The notes: generated by a model not told the origin, from the sequence alone. A stretch of DNA of 18,001 nt from CAYYJM01 sp964471755 (GCA_964471755.1 CAYYJM010000115.1:1-18001), one strand, 5' to 3'. Positions 1-8,257 are shown, numbered from the stretch's first letter. Numbers and translations are program-made.

Positions 1-71
1 CGGAGCCTCATCCGCTGCGCCATTTCGTCACCGCCACGCTGGGCCCGCTGCGGTCGACCCTCCCCATTTAG
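1..71 (+). CDS. C-terminal end of a probable M16 peptidase (partial)
   Basis: An open frame runs in from the left edge (frame beginning at base 3) and stops at TAG 69-71. Its last residues read HFVTATLGPLRSTLPI. This matches the end of the complete downstream M16 peptidase (TTVALGPLEKLD): both carry a T-x-x-LGPL strand a few residues before the stop. M16 family peptidases commonly occur as adjacent pairs that form a heterodimer, so this is probably the partner subunit. Only 22 codons are visible, so its zinc motif cannot be inspected. The stop codon and last residues lie in the left arm of an inverted repeat, so the natural C-terminus may have been replaced. The assignment is inferred from similarity to the neighbour. 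Confidence 0.55.
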   Translation, partial: EPHPLRHFVTATLGPLRSTLPI

Positions 72-129
72 CCGCCGGCTTGCAGGCGGTCTTCATCGCG
101 AATACCCGCCGGCGACCCGGCGGCTAAAT
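66..129. repeat. 13-bp perfect inverted repeat filling the M16-M16 intergenic gap
   Basis: ATTTAGCCGCCGG at 66-78 is exactly complementary to CCGGCGGCTAAAT at 117-129, with 38 nt between them. The spacer holds further GGCGG/CCGCC segments (85-90 and 105-112) that allow a nested stem. The left arm supplies the TAG stop of the upstream gene (69-71), and the right arm ends 11 nt before the next ATG. The form resembles dispersed REP-like palindromes of high-GC genomes. A role in mRNA stability or partial termination between the two genes is an inference. Confidence 0.75.
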
Positions 130-140
130 AGGACGTCATC

Positions 141-1373
141 ATGCCGTTTCACACGCACAGATTGTCCAACGGATTGACCCTCGTCGGCGAGAGCAGCCCG
201 TCGGCCCGTTCGGTGGCCCTGGGCTTCTTCGTCCGGACGGGCTCACGCGACGAACTGCCCGAGGAGTCCGGCGTCTCGCACTTCCTCGAACACATGATGT
301 TCAAGGGGACTGCCCGGCGAACCGCCCTGGACGTGAACCTCGGCTTCGCCCGCATCGGTGCCGACGCCAACGCCTACACCAGCGAGGAGAACACCGTCTA
401 CCATGCGGCCGTGCTGCCGGAATACCTGCCGCAGGCGCTCGACATCCTGGCCGACATCCTCCGGCCCAGCCTGCGTCAGGAGGACTACGACCCGGAAAAG
501 AAGGTCGTCCTGACCGAGATCGCCATGTACGAGGACCAGCCCGGCCACGTACTCTACGAAAACTGTCGGCACCTGTTCTACGGCTCGCACAAGCTCGGCA
601 ACAGTGTTCTCGGCACGAACGCGAGCATCACCGCTCTGAGCCGTGACCAGATGGCGGCCTACTTCCGCCGGCGGTATGTGCCGTCGAACATCACTCTGGT
701 TCTTGCCGGCCAGTTCGACTGGGGAAAGGTCGTCGCCCTGGCCGAGACTCTCTGCGGCGGCTGGGAGCCGGGCGAGGCTCCACGCGACAACCTCGGCGAG
801 ACACGCGGAGCGAGCGGTTTCGCGGTGCTGCCCTCGACGAAGTTCCAGCAGGAGTACCTCATGTGGCTGCTGGCCGCTCCGCCGACCGAGTCGCCGCTGC
901 GCTACGCCGCCGATCTGCTGACGACCGTCCTGGGCGACGAGCCCGGCGGTCGGCTCTACTGGGAGCTGGTCGATCCGGGCCTGGCCGAGGGGGCCGACAT
1001 GGGCTACTCCGAGTGCGAGGGGGCCGGTCTGTATCACGTCACGGTCGTCGGTGAGCCGACCAACGCCCGGCTCGACCTGGACAAGGTCCGCGAGGTACTC
1101 GGCCAGGTCCAGGCGGAGAGCATCACGGCCGAAGAACTGGAGCAGGCCCGCAGCAAGGTCCTGTCTCGCCTCGTCCGCAGCGCCGAGCGTCCCAAGGGCC
1201 GACTGTCCGCGGTCGCCTATTCGTGGATCTATCAGCACCAGCTGCGCACCATCGACGACGAGTTGGCCGCCTTCCGCGCCGTGACGTTGGCCGACATCCG
1301 CACCCTGCTCGACCAGTACCCGCTCGACGGTGCGACCACCGTCGCCCTGGGACCGCTGGAGAAACTCGATTAG
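141..1373 (+). CDS. M16 family zinc metallopeptidase (pitrilysin/insulinase-like)
   Basis: This 410-residue protein has the size of a single M16B subunit, with N- and C-terminal halves of the pitrilysin fold. The inverted zinc motif HxxEH is HFLEH at residues 47-51, and the third ligand is Glu126 (VVLTEIAMYED), at the spacing expected for the family. The conserved substrate strand NAYTSEENTVYH is at 77-88, so the protein should be catalytically competent. The second half carries the GGRLYWELV segment (around 272-280), which corresponds to the family's SRLFxEIR stretch, and ends with the VALGPL strand. No signal peptide is evident, so it may be cytoplasmic or depend on its partner for location. 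The ATG at 141 is preceded by a weak AGGA (130-134). It follows the tail of a likely M16 paralogue, which suggests a paired peptidase that degrades peptides. Family assignment is strong; the substrate is unknown. Confidence 0.93.
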   Translation: MPFHTHRLSNGLTLVGESSPSARSVALGFFVRTGSRDELPEESGVSHFLEHMMFKGTARRTALDVNLGFARIGADANAYTSEENTVYHAAVLPEYLPQALDILADILRPSLRQEDYDPEKKVVLTEIAMYEDQPGHVLYENCRHLFYGSHKLGNSVLGTNASITALSRDQMAAYFRRRYVPSNITLVLAGQFDWGKVVALAETLCGGWEPGEAPRDNLGETRGASGFAVLPSTKFQQEYLMWLLAAPPTESPLRYAADLLTTVLGDEPGGRLYWELVDPGLAEGADMGYSECEGAGLYHVTVVGEPTNARLDLDKVREVLGQVQAESITAEELEQARSKVLSRLVRSAERPKGRLSAVAYSWIYQHQLRTIDDELAAFRAVTLADIRTLLDQYPLDGATTVALGPLEKLD

Positions 1374-1420
1374 GCGTGACGGTCGCTACGGTGCCGCTGA
1401 GTTAGACCCATCTATTGTCC

Positions 1421-1450
1421 TTGATCGGTTCGGGGAGGCAGGTCTAAAAT
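1421..1450 (+). promoter_or_regulatory. Putative sigma70-type promoter for the DUF4175-like gene
   Basis: TTGATC (1421-1426) and TAAAAT (1445-1450) are separated by 18 nt. The first matches 4 of 6 and the second 5 of 6 consensus bases. The site lies in the 139-nt gap between the M16 stop and the ATG at 1513 and predicts a leader of roughly 55 nt. It is an AT-richer island in GC-rich DNA. It was found by eye, without a score or experiment. Confidence 0.45.
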
Positions 1451-1512
1451 CAAGTAGAACTTCGCAGCTCCTCCCTGGGCTGTTCCCTGCCGACGCACCG
1501 GAGTTGTCCGTC

Positions 1513-4500
1513 ATGGCCATCGCGCATCCTCCACTGTCCAGCCGGCTGCAATCTCGACTGACGGGCCTGCTCGGACGCATCCGCAGTCTGCGCCTGGTGC
1601 GCGGCCTGGCCGTCACGCTGATCCTGTTGACTCTGTTCGCCGGCTCGGCCTTCGGGCTCGACTTCCTCATCGGTCTGACCGAGGGCGTCCGGCTCGGCCT
1701 GCTCACGGCCTGGGGCGGCATCGCCGCTCTGGGGCTGCTCATCACCCTGGTCCGTCTCTGGCGACTGCCGACCGCGACCGATCTGGCCGCGCTCGTCGAG
1801 GAGCGCTATCCACAGCTGGCCGAGCGGCTTTCCAGTGCCGTCGAACTGGACGGCGAACAGGATGTCGATCCGGTCCTCCTCGCCCGGCTCGTCGGCGAGA
1901 CGGAGACACGCACTTCCCGACTCCGCTTTGGCCCGGCTCTCCCGGCCGGCGGCACGGCCTTGCTGGGCGGCGTGAGCCTGTTCGCCGTCGCGCTGGCGAT
2001 CGTGCCGGCGTTCGTCTTCCCGGCCTACGCCGACCTGGCTCGTCGGTTCTTCTCGCCGTGGGGCACACCGGCACGCGAGGCGACCTACACCCTTCGTGCC
2101 GAGCCGGGTGATCTCGCCGTTCGGCGCGGCACCACCGTGACCATCAAGGGGACGCTGACCGCCCTGCGTGAGGGCGTTGAACTGCCGGCCGAGGTGCTGC
2201 TCGTTCAAGAAAATGACAGGACGATCCCGCTGGAGCGCGGCGAGGACGGCACCTTCACCCTGGCGAAGATCCTGACGGCTGATCTGAAGTATCACCTGGT
2301 CGCCGGCGAGGTGACGACGCCGGAGTTCACTCTTCGCGCCCTGCATCCGGTCGAGCTGGCCGCCGACCAGCCGGTGACGACGATCACGCCGCCGACGTAC
2401 GCCAGCAACGTCTACTTTCCGGACGAGCGAACCGGCCTCGTCGAGATGGAGGGCTTGCAGCACAGCCTCCTGACGATGCAGATCCAGGTGACGCATCCGG
2501 CCGAGAAGGTCGAACTGCACTTCCTGCCCCGCGACGGCGGTTCGCAGGTCCATCCGTTCACGCTCGATCGAGACGGCCTGCGCGGTTCGGTCAATCTCGC
2601 CCTGAAGACGCCCGGTCGATATCGGTTCGTCACGACCTCGCGAGAGGGCCTGGTCGAGACCATCGAGGGCTCTTCGTTGACAGTGATCCTCGATCGAGGG
2701 CCGGAGGTTCTCGAAGCCGAGCGCCGCCTGCCCGGCCTGAATCGCGCCTTCAATCTGAGTGAGTACGAGGCTCTGACGCTCGGCTTCCAGGCTCGCGATG
2801 ACATCGCCATCGCAGCGGCGACCCTGGAGTACGCCACCGATTCGCAGAAGCCGCAATCCCAGCCGATCGACCTGGCGAAGATCGGCCCGACCACGTTCGA
2901 GGGCCGCTCGACGCTCAAGCTGCCGCCGACACAACTGGTGCCAGGAGCGAAGCTCCGCTACCGTCTGCGGCTGGAAGACAACCGGCCGAAGGACCTCGGC
3001 GGCCCGAACGTCACCTACTTCCCCGCCGATCGCTGGATCGAGGTGAACGTCGTCGCCGGCGGCGCGAACAAGGGGGCGGAGATCCTCGCCCAGCGGGACA
3101 GCATCAACCTCAAGCTCAATCAGCTGATCGACGACGTGGCCCGACAGTGGCGAGCGACGAACCGAGCCCGCCAGGAGACGCGCGAGCTGGATCGGCTCGG
3201 GCCGCTGGAACGGGAGCAGGTCCGCGAGGTCGAGAAGGACGCCCGCGCCACTCAGAAGGAAATCGAGAAGCTGGTCGAGGAATACCAGAACGAGCCGGGC
3301 TTGCAGCCGTTACTGGACGGCCTGGAGCAGGTGGGCCGAGAGCAGATCAAGCAGGCCGAGCAGGCCCTGAAGCAGGCCGGCGGAGCCGAGCGAAAGGCCG
3401 GGCCGCGCGACGACGATTTCAAACGAGCCGACCAGAATCTCGATGAAGCTCGCCGCAAGCTGGAAGACCTTCGCCAGAAGAGCAACGAGCTGGCCCGGGA
3501 ACGCCTGGATCAGGCCCGCGCCGAGCAACTGGCCCGCGATCAGGAGAAGCTCCGCGAGCAGGCCGGCAAGGAAGCCCTGACGAAGGAGCAGATGGACGAG
3601 TTGCAGCGGAAGCAGGAGGAGATTCAGAAGGAGCTGGAGAAGCTGGCCCAGAACAGTCCCGCGCTACAGGAGGCACTCAAGCAGTTGCAGCCGGAGCAGG
3701 CTCGCGAGCTGGGCAAGCAGGCCGAGGATCTCGCCCGCGCACAACGGGAACTGGCCCAACTTCAGGACGAGGCCCAGCGTCGGCCGCTTGTCGAACGCCT
3801 GAAGGACCTGGCCCGCAAGCAGGAGGAACTCGCGCGGAAGCAGGAAGAGCTGGCCCAGAAGTCGAAGCCACAGGTGCAGGCGGCCGCGGCGAAGCCCTTC
3901 GATCCGAAGGAGGCCCGGGATGCTGCCGACGCTCTCAAGCAGGGCGATGCCCAGCAGGCCAGCCAGAATCAGGAGAAGGCGGCCGAGGAACTGGACCGCC
4001 TGGCGAAGAACCTCGACCGGGCCCGGGAACTGGCTCGCGATCCGCGCGAGGCGGCGCGGCAGCTGGCCCAGAAGCAGGCCGAGTTGCGGCAGCAGGCCCG
4101 CAATCCGGAGAAGAAGGCCGACGTCCTCGCCGAGCAGAAGGCCCTCGAACAGGCGACCCGCGATCTGACGGTAGAAAAGGAGAACATCGCCGGTCAGCGC
4201 CAGCAGAACGTCGCCGCCGAGCGGATGAAGGAGGCCCAGCAGCAGCTTCAGAAGGGGAACACGCCCCAGGCCCAGAACCTGATGGACCAGGCGCGCAACG
4301 CCCTGGAGCAGCTGGCCCGCTCGCTCCCGTCGCGTGAGGAACGGCTCAACGCCGCTCGCAACGAGGTGGATCGCCTCCAGGATCAGCAGCGGCAGGCCGA
4401 GCAGCTGGCGAAGCAGGCACGCGAATCGAAGAACGCCATGCAGCAGGAACAGAAGCTGGCCGAGGCGGCCCGGCGTCAGGCCGAGATGGCCGAGGCTCTG

Positions 4501-6729
4501 GATCGGCTCAAGCTGCCCGAGCAGGCCGAACGCCTGGAAAAGGTCCGTGAGGCGACCAACCAGGCCCTGCGGGATCTGCTCGACAAGAACAAGGCCGACA
4601 TCCCCGCCTCGCAGGAAGAGGCGAAGCGGCAACTGGAGCGTCTGGCCCAGGCCCTTCGCGGCGAGAAGCCGGCCGACGAGAAGGCCGCCGAGCTGGCCCG
4701 CGACCAGCGGCAACTGGCCCGCGACGCCGAGGCCCTGGCCAGGGAGCCGGAGCCGAAGAAGGACGAGGTCGAACGGCTCAAGAAGAAACAGCGCGATCTG
4801 GCCCAGAAGGCCGAGCAGTTGCAGGCTCCCGAGGCACCCGAGCAGCTGAATCGGGCTCGCCAGGCAATGCGGCAGGGCGAGAAGGCGCAGACGCCCGAGG
4901 AGCTGGCCCGGCAGGCGAAGCAGGCCGCCGAGGATGTCGATCGTCTGCTCCGGCGCATGGAGAATGAGGAGAAGCCGGCCGAGCAGGCGAAGCGTCTGGC
5001 CGATCAGGCGAAGGACCAGGAACCGGGCCAGTTGGCCCGCGAACTGGAGCAGATGCGGGCTCCCCAGGCGCAGCCCGAGAAGGAACGCGCCCGGCAGGAG
5101 CTGAAGAAGGCCGAGCAGGCGGCCACGCCGGAAGCCCGGGAGCAGGCCAAGCAGAAGGCCGAGGAGGCCCTGCGCGACCTGGCGAAGAAGCTCGAAGAGC
5201 AGCAGAAGCAGCAGGCCAATCAGCCGGAGAAGAAGCCCGAGGGCACGCCCCGCCAGCAGGCGGAGCAGCTGGCGAAGGAGCAGCGTGCCATCGAGAAGGA
5301 CTCCCGCCAGGCTCAGGAGGAGCAGGCGAATCGCGGCCCTGCCAATCGGCAGAACTACGATCAGAAGATGGAAGACCTGGCCCGCAAGCAGCAGGAGCTG
5401 AACCGTCAGGCGTCACGGCTGCCGGCCGAGGGGCAGCAGAAGGCCCTGGAACAAACGCGTCAGGCGATGAACAAGGCCGAGAATTCGCTGAAGAACAAGG
5501 AGGCCGGCTTCGCCGCTCAGCAGGCCGGCAAGGCGGCCCAGCAGCTGGAGCAGTTGGCGAAGAAGCTGCCCAACAAGGAGCAGGCCCAGGCACAGAACCA
5601 GCCGCAACAGGGCCAGCAAGGCCAGCCAGCGAACGAGCAGGCCGAGCAGGCACGACAGCTCGCCCGGGAACAGCGTGACCTGCGCGAGCAGACGCGGCAG
5701 AGCCTCGACGAGCATCGCCAGGCCCAGCAGCAGGAGCAGGAGAAGGCCCGCCAGGATCTGGCGAAGCAGCAGCAGGACCTGGCCAAACAGGCTCAGGACC
5801 TGGCGAAGCAGATGGCCCGAGACAAGGCCGATCCGCACGCCGCCGAGCGAGCCCGGGAAGCCGCGCGTCAGGCGGCCGAGCAACTCCAGCGCGGCGAGTC
5901 GGGCCAGGCGGAGAAGTCGGCCCAGCAGGCGGCGGAGCAACTGAAGCAGGCGGCCGAGCAGATGAAGCAGGCCGGCAACGCCGAGGGCAAGCAGCAGGCC
6001 GAGGACCTGGCTCGCCGTCAGCAGGAGCTGAATCAGAAGATGCAGCAGCAGCCGGGGAACCAGCAGGCCCGTCAGGACGACCTTCAGAAGAAGGGCAACG
6101 ATCTGCTCCAGCAGCTACAGAAGCTGGCCGAGCAGATGCAGCAGAACCAGCCGGGCCAGGAAGCGGCGAAGGCCGGCGAGCAGGCTCAGCAGGCGATGCA
6201 GCGAGCCCGGGCGGAGGCACAACAGGGGAACCAGGGCCAGGCCCAGCAGGCCCGCGAGGAGGCGGCCCAGAAATTGGAGCAGACGGCCCGACAGGCGATG
6301 CAGGCCGCGAGGGAAGCCACCGCCCAGAAGCCGATGCAGCCGGACGGCTCGGCCGAGGCTCTGAAGCAGGCCCGCGAGCAGACGCAGCAGGCCCGCCAGC
6401 AGCTCCAGCAGCAGTCGCCCGAGCAGGCTCAGGGCGCGATGCAGCAGGCGGCGCAGGCCCTGCAAAAGCTGGCCCGCCAGATGATGCCGCAGCCGCCGCA
6501 GAAGACGGCCGGCCGGACGCCGGAGCAGGGCCCGCCACCGGGCGGTCTGCCGAACGCCGACGCCCTGCCGCCGGAACTGGCCCCGTACGCCGGCAAGAGC
6601 TGGGGCGAACTGCCCGGTGAGTTGCGCACGCGCATCATGCAGGAAGCTCGTGGCCGCTACGGCGACGACTACGCCCGGATGATCAAGCTCTATTTCGAGC
6701 AACTCGCCACCCAGGGCTCGACGCGATAA
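1513..6729 (+). CDS. Giant DUF4175-like membrane protein with about 1100-residue coiled coil
   Basis: This 1738-residue protein starts at ATG 1513, with GGAG at 1500-1503. The open frame extends further upstream into the M16 gene, but this start is the one with a ribosome binding site and the one that precedes the membrane anchor. Order of parts: hydrophobic segments at about 29-49, 60-80 and 149-170; beta-rich Ig-like region at about 180-510; then from about 520 to 1660 an almost uninterrupted helix-forming stretch of Ala, Gln, Glu, Lys, Arg and Leu. Clear heptads are visible (LARKQEE repeated near nt 3808-3855; LAKQQQD/LAKQAQD near 5758-5800). This stretch has almost no Cys, Trp or other aromatic residues. 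A Pro-rich linker leads to a C-terminal motif, KSWGELPGELRTRI followed by a YGDDYARMIKLYFEQL-type helix, that recurs in similar planctomycete proteins. The domain order fits the DUF4175 family, of unknown function. A structural or scaffolding role from the membrane into the periplasm is inferred. It is translationally coupled to the next gene. Confidence 0.85.
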   Translation: MAIAHPPLSSRLQSRLTGLLGRIRSLRLVRGLAVTLILLTLFAGSAFGLDFLIGLTEGVRLGLLTAWGGIAALGLLITLVRLWRLPTATDLAALVEERYPQLAERLSSAVELDGEQDVDPVLLARLVGETETRTSRLRFGPALPAGGTALLGGVSLFAVALAIVPAFVFPAYADLARRFFSPWGTPAREATYTLRAEPGDLAVRRGTTVTIKGTLTALREGVELPAEVLLVQENDRTIPLERGEDGTFTLAKILTADLKYHLVAGEVTTPEFTLRALHPVELAADQPVTTITPPTYASNVYFPDERTGLVEMEGLQHSLLTMQIQVTHPAEKVELHFLPRDGGSQVHPFTLDRDGLRGSVNLALKTPGRYRFVTTSREGLVETIEGSSLTVILDRGPEVLEAERRLPGLNRAFNLSEYEALTLGFQARDDIAIAAATLEYATDSQKPQSQPIDLAKIGPTTFEGRSTLKLPPTQLVPGAKLRYRLRLEDNRPKDLGGPNVTYFPADRWIEVNVVAGGANKGAEILAQRDSINLKLNQLIDDVARQWRATNRARQETRELDRLGPLEREQVREVEKDARATQKEIEKLVEEYQNEPGLQPLLDGLEQVGREQIKQAEQALKQAGGAERKAGPRDDDFKRADQNLDEARRKLEDLRQKSNELARERLDQARAEQLARDQEKLREQAGKEALTKEQMDELQRKQEEIQKELEKLAQNSPALQEALKQLQPEQARELGKQAEDLARAQRELAQLQDEAQRRPLVERLKDLARKQEELARKQEELAQKSKPQVQAAAAKPFDPKEARDAADALKQGDAQQASQNQEKAAEELDRLAKNLDRARELARDPREAARQLAQKQAELRQQARNPEKKADVLAEQKALEQATRDLTVEKENIAGQRQQNVAAERMKEAQQQLQKGNTPQAQNLMDQARNALEQLARSLPSREERLNAARNEVDRLQDQQRQAEQLAKQARESKNAMQQEQKLAEAARRQAEMAEALDRLKLPEQAERLEKVREATNQALRDLLDKNKADIPASQEEAKRQLERLAQALRGEKPADEKAAELARDQRQLARDAEALAREPEPKKDEVERLKKKQRDLAQKAEQLQAPEAPEQLNRARQAMRQGEKAQTPEELARQAKQAAEDVDRLLRRMENEEKPAEQAKRLADQAKDQEPGQLARELEQMRAPQAQPEKERARQELKKAEQAATPEAREQAKQKAEEALRDLAKKLEEQQKQQANQPEKKPEGTPRQQAEQLAKEQRAIEKDSRQAQEEQANRGPANRQNYDQKMEDLARKQQELNRQASRLPAEGQQKALEQTRQAMNKAENSLKNKEAGFAAQQAGKAAQQLEQLAKKLPNKEQAQAQNQPQQGQQGQPANEQAEQARQLAREQRDLREQTRQSLDEHRQAQQQEQEKARQDLAKQQQDLAKQAQDLAKQMARDKADPHAAERAREAARQAAEQLQRGESGQAEKSAQQAAEQLKQAAEQMKQAGNAEGKQQAEDLARRQQELNQKMQQQPGNQQARQDDLQKKGNDLLQQLQKLAEQMQQNQPGQEAAKAGEQAQQAMQRARAEAQQGNQGQAQQAREEAAQKLEQTARQAMQAAREATAQKPMQPDGSAEALKQAREQTQQARQQLQQQSPEQAQGAMQQAAQALQKLARQMMPQPPQKTAGRTPEQGPPPGGLPNADALPPELAPYAGKSWGELPGELRTRIMQEARGRYGDDYARMIKLYFEQLATQGSTR

Positions 6730-6734
6730 GGAGG
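6728..6734 (+). promoter_or_regulatory. Strong Shine-Dalgarno overlapping the upstream stop codon
   Basis: AAGGAGG at 6728-6734 shares bases with the TAA stop (6727-6729) of the giant coiled-coil gene and sits 9 nt before the ATG at 6744. Ribosomes terminating on the first cistron are placed to reinitiate on the second, so the two proteins are likely co-produced. The sequence is seen directly; coupling is the standard interpretation. Confidence 0.8.
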
Positions 6735-6743
6735 GACACCGCC

Positions 6744-7820
6744 ATGCCACTGATTCGCTTGCTGGCCCTGGTCGGCCTGCTCGGTGCCGTCACCGTGCTG
6801 ATCGGCCCGCCAGCTCCGGCGGTCGCCGCACCGGTGCCGAAACGCGATACCGAACTCGATCGCTCGATCGACCGAGCCCTGGCCTACCTGGCCAGTGTGC
6901 AGGACCGAAAGGAGGGCTGCTGGCGGGTCGGTTCGTCGCGCAACAACGCCATCACCGCTCTGTGCGTGATGGCCTTCCTCTCGGCCGGGCACGTTCCCGG
7001 CGAGGGGCCGTACGGCCAGGTCGTCGATAAGGGCATCCGCTACGTCCTCCGATCGCAGCAGGCCAACGGCCTGTTCGCCGGCGACGGAGCCCACGAGATG
7101 TACCATCACGGCATCTGCACGCTGATGCTCGGCGAGGCGGCCGGGATGACTTCCGGCGACCTGAGCAAGGAGATCCGCTCCCGGATGACGCGGGCCGTCG
7201 AGATCATCCTCAAGGCCCAGCGTGTTCGCGGCTCGGAGAAGGGCGGCTGGCGGTACACTGTCACTCACTGGGGCGGCAGCGATCTGAGCGTGACCGGCTG
7301 GCAGATTCTGGCCCTTCGTGGTGCCCGCAATCTCGGTTGCGACGTGCCGGCCTCCGCCATCGACAATGCCATCGCGTTCATCAAGCGCTGCAATGATCCG
7401 GGCACGGGCGGCTTTCGTTACACGCCGGAGGACGGTGTCACCATCCCCTGCACCGGCACCGGCATCCTCGCCCTGGAACTGTGCGGCAAGGACCTGCACA
7501 AGAGTCCGATGCTGCTCAAGGCCGGCGGCTATCTGCTCAAGCATCCGCCGCGCTGGGGAGCGAACTTCTTCTGGTACATGGTCTACTACTGCTCGCAGGC
7601 GACGTTCCAGCTCGGCGACAACTACTGGAACTTCTATCGGCCTCAGCTGCACGAGGTGCTGTTCCGGAATCAGGGCAGCAACGGCAGTTGGTCCGGTGGC
7701 GGTTCCGACTCCGGTTACGGCGTCAACTACTCCACAGCAATGGGCGTCCTCGCCCTGACCGTCGAGTATCGTTTCCTGCCGATCTATCAGCGTGTCGAGG
7801 AACCGGCTGAAGAGAAGTGA
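6744..7820 (+). CDS. Secreted terpenoid-cyclase-fold (prenyltransferase/squalene-oxidase repeat) protein
   Basis: This 358-residue protein begins with a signal peptide: two hydrophobic runs in residues 3-20 and an AVA/AP cleavage site near 28. The mature part has at least four repeats of the alpha/alpha-barrel type seen in squalene-hopene cyclases and protein prenyltransferases. Each has a Gly-aromatic turn followed by a small-residue helix: GCWRVGSSRNNAITAL, GGWRY with LSVTGWQILAL, GGFRYTP with CTGTGILAL, and GSWSGGGSDSGYG with STAMGVLAL. The DxDD protonation motif of true class II cyclases is not present, and export makes terpene cyclisation unlikely. It is more likely a binding or non-canonical enzyme of the periplasm. 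It is coupled to the preceding DUF4175-like gene and is the last gene of the + block, followed by a strong hairpin. Family fold is confident; activity is unknown. Confidence 0.88.
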   Translation: MPLIRLLALVGLLGAVTVLIGPPAPAVAAPVPKRDTELDRSIDRALAYLASVQDRKEGCWRVGSSRNNAITALCVMAFLSAGHVPGEGPYGQVVDKGIRYVLRSQQANGLFAGDGAHEMYHHGICTLMLGEAAGMTSGDLSKEIRSRMTRAVEIILKAQRVRGSEKGGWRYTVTHWGGSDLSVTGWQILALRGARNLGCDVPASAIDNAIAFIKRCNDPGTGGFRYTPEDGVTIPCTGTGILALELCGKDLHKSPMLLKAGGYLLKHPPRWGANFFWYMVYYCSQATFQLGDNYWNFYRPQLHEVLFRNQGSNGSWSGGGSDSGYGVNYSTAMGVLALTVEYRFLPIYQRVEEPAEEK

Positions 7821-7825
7821 ACGCT

Positions 7826-7853
7826 GTGGGGCGACCGAGAACGGTCGCCCCAC
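7826..7853. terminator. Hairpin terminator between convergent genes
   Basis: GTGGGGCGACCG (7826-7837) pairs perfectly with CGGTCGCCCCAC (7842-7853) across an AGAA loop, giving a 12-bp GC-rich stem. It lies 6 nt after the stop of the + strand gene and 9 nt beyond the stop of the - strand RRM gene, so it can serve both. The downstream T-tract is weak (GGTATTT on +), so termination efficiency is uncertain. Confidence 0.75.
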
Positions 7854-7861
7854 GGTATTTC

Positions 7862-8257
7862 TCAGTATCGGCCGCCACGACCACCGCCGCCGCCGCCGTA
7901 GCCACCACCGCCACCGCCGTAGCCGCCACGGCCACCGCCGCCACCACCACCACCGCCGTAGCCGCCACGACCGCCCCGGCCGCCGCCACCACCACCACCG
8001 CCGCCCTCGGTCTTCGGTCGGGCCTCGTTCACGGTCAGAGGCCGACCTTCGATCGACTGCTGGTTGAGTCCGTCGATGGCCGCCTGGGCTTCCTCATCGG
8101 AACTCATCTCGACGAACCCGAATCCCTTGGAACGGTTGGTCTCGCGATCCATGATCACCTGAGCCGAGACCACCGTGCCATACTGGGAGAAGAGCTCTTC
8201 CAGCCGGCTATCGGTGACCGAGTAGGCCAGGTTTCCCACGTACAACTTCTTGCCCAC
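7862..8257 (-). CDS. RRM RNA-binding protein with glycine-rich tail
   Basis: This 131-residue protein starts at GTG 8257-8255, with GGGAG at 8270-8266 giving an 8-nt spacer. A longer frame exists, but this start yields the usual MGKKLYVGNL beginning. One RNA recognition motif spans about residues 3-81, with RNP2 LYVGNL (5-10) and RNP1 KGFGFVEM (44-51), including the aromatic residues that stack on RNA bases. The remainder (about 86-131) is Gly with interspersed RGG and GGY units. This architecture is that of the bacterial glycine-rich RRM proteins known from cyanobacteria and planctomycetes, often linked to cold or stress response and mRNA handling. The Gly tract is encoded by mixed GGT/GGC codons. 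It is the last gene on the - strand before the convergent hairpin and has its own likely promoter near 8390. The specific RNA targets are unknown. Confidence 0.93.
   Translation of the reverse strand: MGKKLYVGNLAYSVTDSRLEELFSQYGTVVSAQVIMDRETNRSKGFGFVEMSSDEEAQAAIDGLNQQSIEGRPLTVNEARPKTEGGGGGGGGGRGGRGGYGGGGGGGGGRGGYGGGGGGYGGGGGGRGGRY

Noticed and set aside
1330..1512. N-terminal extension of the DUF4175-like frame into the M16 gene
   Set aside because: It overlaps the M16 coding end, crosses the putative promoter, and the later ATG at 1513 has a ribosome binding site.
4778..6538. Long antisense open frame (586 codons), Pro/Ala/Ser-rich
   Set aside because: It is the mirror of the Gln/Ala/Glu-biased codons of the coiled-coil gene; it has no recognisable domain and the sense frame is clearly coding.
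6744..7820. Functional squalene-hopene cyclase
   Set aside because: Only about half the usual length, exported, and without the DxDD motif; only the fold is supported.
7869..8010. Tandem repeat or CRISPR-like signal from CCGCCGCC motifs
   Set aside because: It is the in-frame glycine-rich tail of the RRM protein, with mixed synonymous codons.
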